Positions 57,123 to 64,000 of a stretch of 64,000 bases of DNA are shown here, in pieces. Source of the DNA: Allohoeflea poritis (GTDB lineage Bacteria > Pseudomonadota > Alphaproteobacteria > Rhizobiales > Rhizobiaceae). The stretch lies in assembly GCF_027889715.1 (NCBI RefSeq), contig NZ_JAPJZH010000010.1, positions 1 through 64,000 on the forward strand, in the 5' to 3' direction. Both the position numbers and the translations under genes were made by a program. Each line of letters starts with the position of its first letter. Positions within the stretch are counted from its first letter, which is position 1. The notes beneath the pieces were generated by a model that made no database searches, was not told where the DNA came from, and saw nothing but the letters and a program-made list of their open reading frames with translations.

Positions 57123-58004
57123 TCAAGTCTTCCAGACGACCGAGTAAAGGTCGGGCCGGCGGTCGGAAAGGTTCCGGACAGAGCCCTCGCGCCGCGCCCA
57201 GTCGAGGGTTTCGAGATCCAGATCGGCGAAGATGACCGTCTCGATGTTCTCGCTTGCCTCGGCCGCAATGCCGTCACGCGCGAAGGGAAGGTCGCTGGGT
57301 GTCAGGATCGCCGATTTGGCGAAGGAACCGAATTGTTCCGGCACATTGACCATCTGCCCGGCCATACCCGCGGTCGCGACATAACACTGGTTCTCGATTG
57401 TCCGCGCCGCGCAGCAGTGCCGCACCCGCAGATGGCCGTGCACCGTGTCGGTCAGATAGGGCACGAAGAGCATCATGGCGCCCTGGTCGATCAGGTGCCT
57501 GGCAAGTTCGGGAAACTCGCTGTCATAACAGATCATGACGCCGATGGGCCCGCGATCCGTCTCGATCACGTCGGCGGAATAGCCGCCCTCGACCGCCCAG
57601 GCACCGGCCTCTGTCGGCGTCGGATGCAGCTTGTCGCGTGTGTGGACGGTTCCGTCGCGCAGGAACACGAAGGCCGTGTTGCGCGCTGTACCGCCGTCAT
57701 CGACCGTCAGGTGCGATCCGGCAATGATATTGATCCCGTGTTCGCGGGCCAGCTTTTGGCCGAATTCGCCGAATTCCCTTGTATGTGCGTGCGATCGTGC
57801 CGCGACGTCGCGCGGCTCGATCGGCTCCTCCGCCGAAAGCAGGCACAGCGTGAAAAGCTCGGGGAAGATCACGAAGTCCGATTGATAATCCGCCGCGGCG
57901 CGCACGTAGTATTCGAGGCGTGTATAGAATTGCGCCGGTTCGGCCGTGCCGTCGGCGCGCCACTGCACCGATGCGATCCGGACCTTGGCTGTATTTGCGC
58001 TCAT
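57123..58004 (-). CDS. Carbon-nitrogen hydrolase (nitrilase superfamily)
   Basis: 293 residues. The catalytic triad of the superfamily is visible: E in [12 protein letters not shown] in [10 protein letters not shown] and C in [12 protein letters not shown]. These enzymes hydrolyse amides or nitriles; the branch and substrate are not clear. It lies 28 bases after the LOG gene in the same direction. Confidence 0.9.
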   Translation of the reverse strand: MSANTAKVRIASVQWRADGTAEPAQFYTRLEYYVRAAADYQSDFVIFPELFTLCLLSAEEPIEPRDVAARSHAHTREFGEFGQKLAREHGINIIAGSHLTVDDGGTARNTAFVFLRDGTVHTRDKLHPTPTEAGAWAVEGGYSADVIETDRGPIGVMICYDSEFPELARHLIDQGAMMLFVPYLTDTVHGHLRVRHCCAARTIENQCYVATAGMAGQMVNVPEQFGSFAKSAILTPSDLPFARDGIAAEASENIETVIFADLDLETLDWARREGSVRNLSDRRPDLYSVVWKT

Positions 58005-58032
58005 ATCACTCGCTCCCCTCGGAAGGATGCGC

Positions 58033-58641
58033 TCACATCTTGTCGATGACCGCGCGGTCGCCGGCGTCCGTGCCGCCAGCTTCCCATTGGGCGGCGATCA
58101 GGGGAACGATTTCGGCCGCATCGGAAACCACCAACGGTTTGGCGAGGTGGGCCGAGTGCAGGAAACCTGACGTGCCCATATGGTTGAGCAGTTCCAGCAG
58201 CGGGTTCCAGAAACCGTCGATGTTGGCCAGCACCATCGGCCGGTTGTGTCGGCCGAGCTGCGACCATGTCATGATCTCGATGATCTCCTCCAGCGTGCCG
58301 ATACCGCCGGGCAGGGCGACGAAGGCACCCGATTTATCGAACATGGCGTGCTTTCGCTCGTGCATGTCACGGGTGACGATCAACTCGTCGAAGGCGAGCT
58401 GCTTTCCGTTTCCGGCCTCCCGGCTTTGCAGGAATTCCGGGATGATGCCCGTCACCTGTCCGCCGCCGTTGAGAACCGCCTCGGCGACCGCGCCCATGAT
58501 GCCGCCGGTGCCGCCGCCATAGACCAGCCGAATGCCGCTGTCGGCAATGGCTTTGCCGAGCACGCGTGCGGCGGCCTCGAATGCGGGATGATTGCCCGGT
58601 TGCGAGCCGCAATAGACGCAGATTGACCGATTCTCCACCAT
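58033..58641 (-). CDS. LOG-family protein (TIGR00730; nucleotide phosphoribohydrolase)
   Basis: 202 residues beginning MVENRSICVYCGSQPGNHPA. The family motif PGGIGTLEEIIEIMTW is intact, with an upstream YGGGTGGIMGAVAEA. LOG proteins cleave ribose 5-phosphate from AMP or cytokinin riboside monophosphates. It is followed by the nitrilase-like gene, perhaps in one transcript. Confidence 0.92.
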   Translation of the reverse strand: MVENRSICVYCGSQPGNHPAFEAAARVLGKAIADSGIRLVYGGGTGGIMGAVAEAVLNGGGQVTGIIPEFLQSREAGNGKQLAFDELIVTRDMHERKHAMFDKSGAFVALPGGIGTLEEIIEIMTWSQLGRHNRPMVLANIDGFWNPLLELLNHMGTSGFLHSAHLAKPLVVSDAAEIVPLIAAQWEAGGTDAGDRAVIDKM

Positions 58642-58918
58642 CTTGTCGAACAAGCATGGCCGGCCCGGACTGGTCAAGCCGTTGCCGCAAACGCACAGCT
58701 GGCGCTTTTTTGTCGATAACCGGTGCGATCTGGCCGCCAACGGCGCTCAAAACACCGCAAATGCTTGTTTGGGTCAGGCAAAAGTTCTAATTTGGCGGCG
58801 ATTTCCGGGAACCTGCGCTACGCACGTCGTGCACGTGGCAGGAAAACCGATATTGATGCGGAAGGGCGCGATCCGCAGGTGTGCTGCATGTTTTATGCTG
58901 CGCCGACTGGAGTATGAA

Positions 58919-60904
58919 ATGAAGAACAATAAGTCCCTGATATGGGCACTTGCCGGATTGCTGATCATCATCATCGTCGGGGTCTACGTCTACCAGACCG
59001 ACCCGTTTGCCGAACCGGACGCAACGGAGACGGCACAGCAGGGCGAGACCGGTTCCGAGCCTGCCGCAACGGGCGATGAAGAAAAGACGGCCGCGGCGCA
59101 ACCGGACAACAATGAAAGCGGCAGTGAATCCGCTTCCGGCGACGAGACTGAGGTCAGTGCGCCGACCTTCGATGTCGTGCGGGTCGAACCCGATGGCTCG
59201 ACGTTGATTGCCGGCCAGACGACGCCGGGAACACAGGTCGAAATCGTCAGCGGCGGGCAGGTCATCGCCAAGGCGGACGCCGGAGCCAGCGGCGATTTCG
59301 TCGCCGTCGTCGAAGAAGCGCTTAAGCCGGGTGACCACGAAATCGTGCTGCGCGCGGTCGGCGAGGGCAATGCCTCCACGCAATCCGAGGAGGTCGCGAC
59401 GATCAGCGTGCCGAAGGATGATCCTGCCGAACTGCTCGTCATGGTGACCAAGCCGGGCGAAGCCAGCCGCATACTGGCGAAGCCAGAAACGGACGCTGCC
59501 GGTCAGGAGACGGTCGTGGCCGCTGCCGAGAGTGAAAAGACGCAGCAGGATGGTGACGCCGGGACCGGTGTTGCCGAAAAGCCGGCGCAAAGTCAGTCGG
59601 AAACACAGGCTGCGTCCGAAGAGCCGAAGCAGGAGCCGGAAACCAAGACGGCGATGGCAGAGGAAACCGCAGATGCCGCGCCTGCCGGCGACGTGTCTGA
59701 GCAGGAGGGCGGCGAACAGAAGGTTCCCGCCGCGCAATCCGATGACGGTGCGGTGCAATCGGATGGAGAACAGACGGCCGTTGCTGCATCCGCCGAAGAC
59801 GGAAATGCCCAGACCGCAGCGTCCGCTGAGACCGGCGATGCGCCGAAGGCCGAACCCGAAACAGCTGCATCTGACAAGGCTGAGACCGAAGTCGCCATGG
59901 CGCCGGCCGAGGCCGCTGCCGATGAAAATGAAACGGAAAAGTCCGGCGCTGTTGCCGCCCTTCCGCAGACAACGCTGCGCATCGACGCGGTGGAGATCGA
60001 GGGCGGGCGGATTTTCGTCGCGGGCTCTTCGACGCCGGGTGGCGAGGTGCGTGTTTACGCAGACGGCGAACCGATCGGTTCGAGCACGGTCAGTGAATCC
60101 GGACGTTTCCTGGTCGAAGCCGACAAGGACCTTGCCGTGGGCGACCACATTATCGGCGCCGACCTGATCATGCAGGCGGGGGATGCGCCCTCCCTGCGTG
60201 TCGCCGTTCCTTTCACGCGGCCAGAAGGTCAGATGGTTGCCGCGGTAGCGTCCGAAGAGCCTGAGGAAAACACCAGCGCTGCCGGACAGGCTTCCGCTGC
60301 CACCGGGGAAGCGACCGACAGCGCGGCGGTTGAAGCCGCCGACACGCCGTCGGCTGCGCCAGCGGAAGAAACCGGATCGGCATCCGCAGATGAATCGGCG
60401 GAAAAGTCGAACAATCAGCAGGTTGCGGAGACAAGTTCAAGTTCGGATCAACAGGCTGAGACGGCAAATAATGCCACTACCGAAACCGAGGAAACCGTGG
60501 CGCAAGCCGAAGCGGCGCCCGCCACGGACACCGCACAGGCCGACGCGCAATCGCAGGTGATCGAACAGGGCTCGGCGGATGATTCCACGGCTGACGCCTC
60601 TGAAAGCACCGATCAGCCCACCGTCATTGCCAGCGCGGAGGCGCAGGATGATGCGGCGCCGACGGTCGTTCAGCCGGCTCTGGAGCCGCGTGACAGCTCG
60701 GTTATCATACGCCGCGGCGATACGCTCTGGCAGATTTCGCGGCGCATATACGGACGCGGCGTGCGGTACACGACAATCTATCTGGCCAATGCCGATCAGA
60801 TCCGCAATCCGGACAAGATCGAACCCGGGCAGATCTTCATGGTGCCGGACGAACCGCTGGAAAATTCCGAGGAACTGCACCGTCAGCGGATCCGGAGCAG
60901 GTAG
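58919..60904 (+). CDS. Membrane-anchored LysM protein with Ig-like domains
   Basis: 661 residues from ATG 58919, GGAG six bases upstream. One N-terminal membrane helix (SLIWALAGLLIIIIVGVYVY) is followed by an acidic, alanine- and glutamate-rich linker, an Ig-like domain near residues 80-165, a long low-complexity stretch, a second Ig-like domain near 350-430, another low-complexity stretch and a C-terminal LysM domain (GDTLWQISRRIYGRG, then NPDKIEPGQIFMVPD) that binds peptidoglycan. It likely spans the periplasm as a structural or scaffold protein. Similar proteins are conserved in rhizobia. Confidence 0.88.
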   Translation: MKNNKSLIWALAGLLIIIIVGVYVYQTDPFAEPDATETAQQGETGSEPAATGDEEKTAAAQPDNNESGSESASGDETEVSAPTFDVVRVEPDGSTLIAGQTTPGTQVEIVSGGQVIAKADAGASGDFVAVVEEALKPGDHEIVLRAVGEGNASTQSEEVATISVPKDDPAELLVMVTKPGEASRILAKPETDAAGQETVVAAAESEKTQQDGDAGTGVAEKPAQSQSETQAASEEPKQEPETKTAMAEETADAAPAGDVSEQEGGEQKVPAAQSDDGAVQSDGEQTAVAASAEDGNAQTAASAETGDAPKAEPETAASDKAETEVAMAPAEAAADENETEKSGAVAALPQTTLRIDAVEIEGGRIFVAGSSTPGGEVRVYADGEPIGSSTVSESGRFLVEADKDLAVGDHIIGADLIMQAGDAPSLRVAVPFTRPEGQMVAAVASEEPEENTSAAGQASAATGEATDSAAVEAADTPSAAPAEETGSASADESAEKSNNQQVAETSSSSDQQAETANNATTETEETVAQAEAAPATDTAQADAQSQVIEQGSADDSTADASESTDQPTVIASAEAQDDAAPTVVQPALEPRDSSVIIRRGDTLWQISRRIYGRGVRYTTIYLANADQIRNPDKIEPGQIFMVPDEPLENSEELHRQRIRSR

Positions 60905-60960
60905 GTCGATGCCGGCCACCGTTGCTTGACGGTGAAACTCTGGAACCTATCTAAACAATG

Positions 60961-60990
60961 GGCGGCGATCGCGGAACATCGCCGCCTTTT
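60961..60990 (+). terminator. Intrinsic terminator after the LysM gene
   Basis: GGCGGCGAT (60961-60969) pairs perfectly with ATCGCCGCC (60978-60986), 8-base loop, then TTTT. It separates the LysM gene from the ABC exporter and rules out translation of the latter from the ATG at 60958, which sits on the stem. Confidence 0.85.
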
Positions 60991-61050
60991 CCGTCGGAGA
61001 TACCGTCCGGCGCATGGGGGCGTTCCGAACACGCTTTAATAGGCATATTC

Positions 61051-62970
61051 TTGTCAGACCAGAACAAAACCGTCGCTTCCGACACCGCCAATCCGCTGCA
61101 TACGCTGCGCAATCTGTGGCCCTACATGTGGCCGTCGGACCGGGCGGACCTGAAACGGCGCGTCATGATTGCCGCGGCGTTCCTCGTTCTCGCAAAGCTG
61201 TCGCAGGTGGTGGTGCCCTATTTCTTCAAATGGGCGACGGACGCGCTGAACGGCAATCATGACGGGCTCGATTTCCTGCCGGCCTTGCTGATCGCGCCGA
61301 TCATGCTGGTCATCGCCTACAACGTCGCCCGGATCGTTCAACTCGGTTTCAACCAGCTCCGCGATGCGCTGTTTGCCAAGGTCGGACAGCACGCCGTCCA
61401 CCAGCTTGCCTATAAGACATTCGTTCACATGCATCGGCTGTCCCTGCGCTTTCATCTGGAGCGGCGCACGGGCGGGCTGTCGCGGATCATAGAGCGCGGC
61501 GTCAAGGGTATCGAGGCGATCGTGCGTTTCACGATCCTCAACACGCTGCCGACCCTGCTGGAATTCGCCCTGGTCGCGGTGATCTTCGGTTTCGCTTATG
61601 GCTGGTCCTACGTCGCGGTCACCGCCATTGTCATCTGGCTCTATATCTGGTTCACGGTGCGTGCCAGCGATTGGCGCATCGCCATCCGCCGGGACATGAA
61701 CGAATCCGATACCGATGCCAACACCAAGGCCATCGACTCGCTGCTCAATTTCGAAACCGTCAAATATTTCGGCAACGAGGACATGGAGGCCGCGCGCTAC
61801 GACCGTTCCATGGCGCGCTATGAGGTGGCGGCGACGCGTATCTGGACATCGCTCGGCTGGCTGAACCTGGGGCAGGGGCTGATCTTCGGCGCCGGCATGG
61901 CGGCGATGATGGTAATGTCGGCCATGGCCGTGCAACGGGGCGAGCAGACCATCGGCGACTTCGTCTTCATCAATGTCATGCTGATGCAGCTTTCAATCCC
62001 GCTCAATTTCATCGGCTTCGTCTATCGCGAAATTCGCCAGGGTCTGACCGACATCGAGAACATGTTCGACCTGCTCGATATCGATGAAGAGGTCGTCGAC
62101 AAGCCCGGCGCCAGGCCGCTGGAGCTGAAAAGCGGTGCCATACGCTTCGACGATGTGTATTTCCGCTACGAGCAGGACCGGCCGATCCTCAAGGGCATCT
62201 CATTCGAAGTGCCCGACGGCAAGACCGTTGCCGTTGTCGGGCCGTCCGGTGCAGGCAAGTCGACGCTCTCGCGTCTTCTCTTTCGCTTCTATGACGTTCA
62301 GGAAGGCGAGATCACCATCGATGGACAGGATATTCGCGGTGTGACCCAGAAATCGCTGCGCGAGGCGATCGGCATGGTTCCGCAGGACACGGTGCTTTTC
62401 AATGACACGCTCGCCTACAATATCCGCTACGGCCGGATCGAGGCGAGCGATGAGGAAGTCCGTCAGGCGGCCGACATGGCGCAGATCGGCGGCTTCATCG
62501 ACACGCTTCCGCAGGGCCTCGACACCATGGTCGGCGAGCGCGGGCTGAAGCTTTCCGGTGGCGAGAAGCAGCGCGTTGCCATTGCCCGCACGATCCTCAA
62601 GGCGCCGCCGATCCTCATACTCGACGAGGCGACATCGGCGCTTGATTCAGCCACCGAGCAGGAAATCCAGTCGGCGCTCGATTATGTCAGCCGCGGCCGC
62701 ACGACACTGGTGATTGCCCACCGCCTTTCGACCGTTATCGGCGCCGACGAGATCATCGTCCTTCAGGATGGCGTGATCGCCGAACGCGGCACGCACCAGC
62801 AGCTGCTGGAGCACAAGGGCCTTTACCTCGATATGTGGAACCGCCAGCTTGAGGCCCGGGAGACGGAGCAAAAGCTCAAGGATTTCCGCGAGCACGACGA
62901 ACTCGGTGTTATCGTGCGCAAGCGGCCTTACGATTACGTCGAGTCGGCAGACCCATTGCCTGAGGACTGA
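61051..62970 (+). CDS. Atm1/HMT1-type ABC exporter (ATPase-permease half transporter)
   Basis: 639 residues from a TTG at 61051, the first start codon after the terminator that leaves the conserved ANPLHTLRNLWPYMWPSDR region intact. Six membrane helices precede an ATPase domain with Walker A GPSGAGKST, signature LSGGEKQRVAIAR and Walker B ILILDEATSALD. It belongs to the ABCB7/Atm1 group that exports glutathione-linked sulfur or metal conjugates. Glutathione persulfide metabolism is encoded at the other end of the window, but no direct link is implied. Confidence 0.88.
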   Translation: MSDQNKTVASDTANPLHTLRNLWPYMWPSDRADLKRRVMIAAAFLVLAKLSQVVVPYFFKWATDALNGNHDGLDFLPALLIAPIMLVIAYNVARIVQLGFNQLRDALFAKVGQHAVHQLAYKTFVHMHRLSLRFHLERRTGGLSRIIERGVKGIEAIVRFTILNTLPTLLEFALVAVIFGFAYGWSYVAVTAIVIWLYIWFTVRASDWRIAIRRDMNESDTDANTKAIDSLLNFETVKYFGNEDMEAARYDRSMARYEVAATRIWTSLGWLNLGQGLIFGAGMAAMMVMSAMAVQRGEQTIGDFVFINVMLMQLSIPLNFIGFVYREIRQGLTDIENMFDLLDIDEEVVDKPGARPLELKSGAIRFDDVYFRYEQDRPILKGISFEVPDGKTVAVVGPSGAGKSTLSRLLFRFYDVQEGEITIDGQDIRGVTQKSLREAIGMVPQDTVLFNDTLAYNIRYGRIEASDEEVRQAADMAQIGGFIDTLPQGLDTMVGERGLKLSGGEKQRVAIARTILKAPPILILDEATSALDSATEQEIQSALDYVSRGRTTLVIAHRLSTVIGADEIIVLQDGVIAERGTHQQLLEHKGLYLDMWNRQLEARETEQKLKDFREHDELGVIVRKRPYDYVESADPLPED

Positions 62971-63063
62971 GTCAATCGGTTGTTCAAGTCCGGCGCCAAT
63001 CCGTCTATATAGGCGCGGTCCGTTTTCCGCAGGTCGCGGGCCGCACACGCCACGGAGTTGTCG

Positions 63064-63762
63064 ATGAGTCTCTACGATACGGTGACAAGCACATTGGTGC
63101 CGGTTCACAAGGAAGGCTACAAATTCGTGCTCGCCTTTCTGGCTGCCTCCCTGGTCCTCGGCTGGATCTGGGATCCTCTGTTCTGGATCGGCCTGCTGCT
63201 GACCGCCTGGTGCGCCTATTTCTTCCGCGATCCGGAGCGTGTGACGCCGCTTGACGACGATCTCGTCATCAGCCCCGCGGATGGACGCGTATCATCCATC
63301 GTGTCTGTCGCTCCGCCAAGGGAACTCGGCCTCGGCGAAGACGAAATGCTGCGCATCTCCGTCTTCATGAACGTTTTCAACTGCCACGTGAACCGCGCGC
63401 CGATGGCGGGCAGCGTCCGCGAAGTGGTCCACAAGCCCGGCCAGTTCCTGAACGCGGAACTGGACAAGGCCAGCGAGGAAAACGAGCGCAACGGTCTGGT
63501 CATCGATACGGCCAAGGGGCCCATCGGCGTCGTGCAGATCGCCGGGCTGGTGGCCCGCCGCATTGTCTGCTGGACATCGGCCAACGATCACCTTGACGCC
63601 GGAGAACGCTTCGGCCTGATCCGTTTCGGCTCGCGGCTCGACGTATTCCTGCCTGCAAACGCCACACCGCGCGTAACGGTCGGGCAGACGGCGATTGCCG
63701 GCGAGACCGTCCTCGCCGAATTCGACGCGGCCAAGGGTAAAACCGTCTCCCGCAAGGCTTAG
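63064..63762 (+). CDS. psd: Phosphatidylserine decarboxylase proenzyme
   Basis: 232 residues, the short form of the family. An N-terminal membrane segment ([20 protein letters not shown]) precedes [12 protein letters not shown] and the self-cleavage site in [11 protein letters not shown], where G-S cleavage makes the pyruvoyl group. It makes phosphatidylethanolamine. GGAG lies six bases before ATG 63064. pssA usually follows psd in rhizobia; here the next ~240 bases hold a repeat instead. Confidence 0.95.
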   Translation: MSLYDTVTSTLVPVHKEGYKFVLAFLAASLVLGWIWDPLFWIGLLLTAWCAYFFRDPERVTPLDDDLVISPADGRVSSIVSVAPPRELGLGEDEMLRISVFMNVFNCHVNRAPMAGSVREVVHKPGQFLNAELDKASEENERNGLVIDTAKGPIGVVQIAGLVARRIVCWTSANDHLDAGERFGLIRFGSRLDVFLPANATPRVTVGQTAIAGETVLAEFDAAKGKTVSRKA

Positions 63763-63789
63763 AGCGTGTCTGGCTTGGTTTGAAGCATT

Positions 63790-63895
63790 TGATGGTGGAA
63801 AATCGGTCCAGTCGGCTAGGCGCGTTGCGCAGCGCGATGTGGTGCATCGGGCAAGCGGCGCAACGACGCCGATGGGCCGATTTTCCCCACCCTTG
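63790..63895. repeat. Imperfect fold-back repeat after psd
   Basis: The left arm from 63794 (GGTGGAAAATCGGTCC) is nearly the reverse complement of the right arm ending at 63891 (bases 63874-63891), apart from a 2-base bulge and a G-U pair. Inner parts also pair: CGTTGCGC near 63823-63830 with GCGCAACG near 63858-63865. The whole forms a ~100-base hairpin, like a small repetitive or miniature mobile element. The DNA from 63909 on repeats some of the same words in degenerate form. Confidence 0.5.
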
Positions 63896-63907
63896 AAAGG
63901 AAAGAAG

Positions 63908-64000
63908 ATGTTAAAACGCACAGATGAATGGGCCGGGCGATTTTGGCCCCTGGCGTCGTTGGCTCGCGCTTGTGGTGGGGTGGCACCACGGCGCGCAACC
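63908..64000 (+). CDS. Possible start of a gene running off the window
   Basis: ATG at 63908 is preceded by AAAGGAAAG, a good ribosome site, and an open frame of 31 codons (MLKRTDEWAGRFWPLASLAR and on) continues to the window end. The DNA resembles the preceding fold-back repeat, so it may be repetitive, not coding. No family is recognised. Confidence 0.25.
   Translation, partial: MLKRTDEWAGRFWPLASLARACGGVAPRRAT

Noticed and set aside
1-64000. CRISPR array, prophage or rRNA operon
   Set aside because: No regularly spaced repeats, phage structural genes or rRNA sequence seen on either strand.

Overview
The window reads as chromosomal DNA of a GC-rich alphaproteobacterium of the order Hyphomicrobiales (Rhizobiales). 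The grounds are the gene order rpoZ - rsh - DUF2062 - acpS - lepB - rnc - era - recO, a single bifunctional RSH enzyme, the nadABC operon beside a NadQ-type regulator, the start of a rhizobial-type porin, and a TIGR02301-type secreted protein. Genus is inference only; a marine or soil Hoeflea/Phyllobacteriaceae-like organism would fit.

Layout. 1-670: 5' end of a porin gene and a tRNA-Ser(GCU). 670-6667 (minus strand): a sulfide detoxification locus made of a BigR-like thiol-switch repressor, two YeeE/YedE half-transporters, a persulfide dioxygenase, a DUF442-SQR fusion and a SulP permease. An AT-rich palindrome overlaps the promoter of the transporter genes. 6.9-13.98 kb: glutathionyl-hydroquinone reductase, two convergent glycosyltransferases (GT25, GT10), an 8-oxoguanine deaminase gene broken by one in-frame stop, an IlvD/Edd sugar-acid dehydratase and an alpha/beta hydrolase. 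14.1-26.9 kb: housekeeping (lytic transglycosylase, dapA, smpB, UDG, NYN protein, rpoZ to recO). 26.9-35 kb: MFS exporter, nadABC with a NadQ-type operator, and the convergent ygfZ-HD-PTP-nadQ operon. 35-40.3 kb: small envelope and hypothetical proteins, NUDIX, SRAP, LysE exporter. 40.37-43.6 kb: cysS-cimA preceded by an 18-codon leader peptide whose codons 10-17 are all Ile or Cys. 43.7-46.7 kb: rarD, an SDR and a secreted asparaginase. 46.7-48.85 kb: a gene-poor, less GC-rich patch with two coupled unknown envelope genes. 48.85-55.8 kb: a sugar-catabolism cluster of AraC regulator, divergent TrpA-like TIM barrel, FGGY kinase and a ribose-type ABC importer. 55.8-63.8 kb: glycerophosphodiesterase, carbon-nitrogen hydrolase, LOG protein, LysM protein, Atm1-type ABC exporter and psd, ending in a fold-back repeat.

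The most interesting candidates are the Ile/Cys leader in front of cysS-cimA, which could couple tRNA charging with two amino acids to a Cys-tRNA synthetase and an Ile-pathway enzyme, and the TrpA-like protein in a kinase/ABC sugar operon, which may be a repurposed aldolase. The rearranged BigR operon and the unknown Cys/Asp-rich secreted protein with its membrane partner follow. I see no CRISPR array, prophage, complete insertion sequence or rRNA operon.
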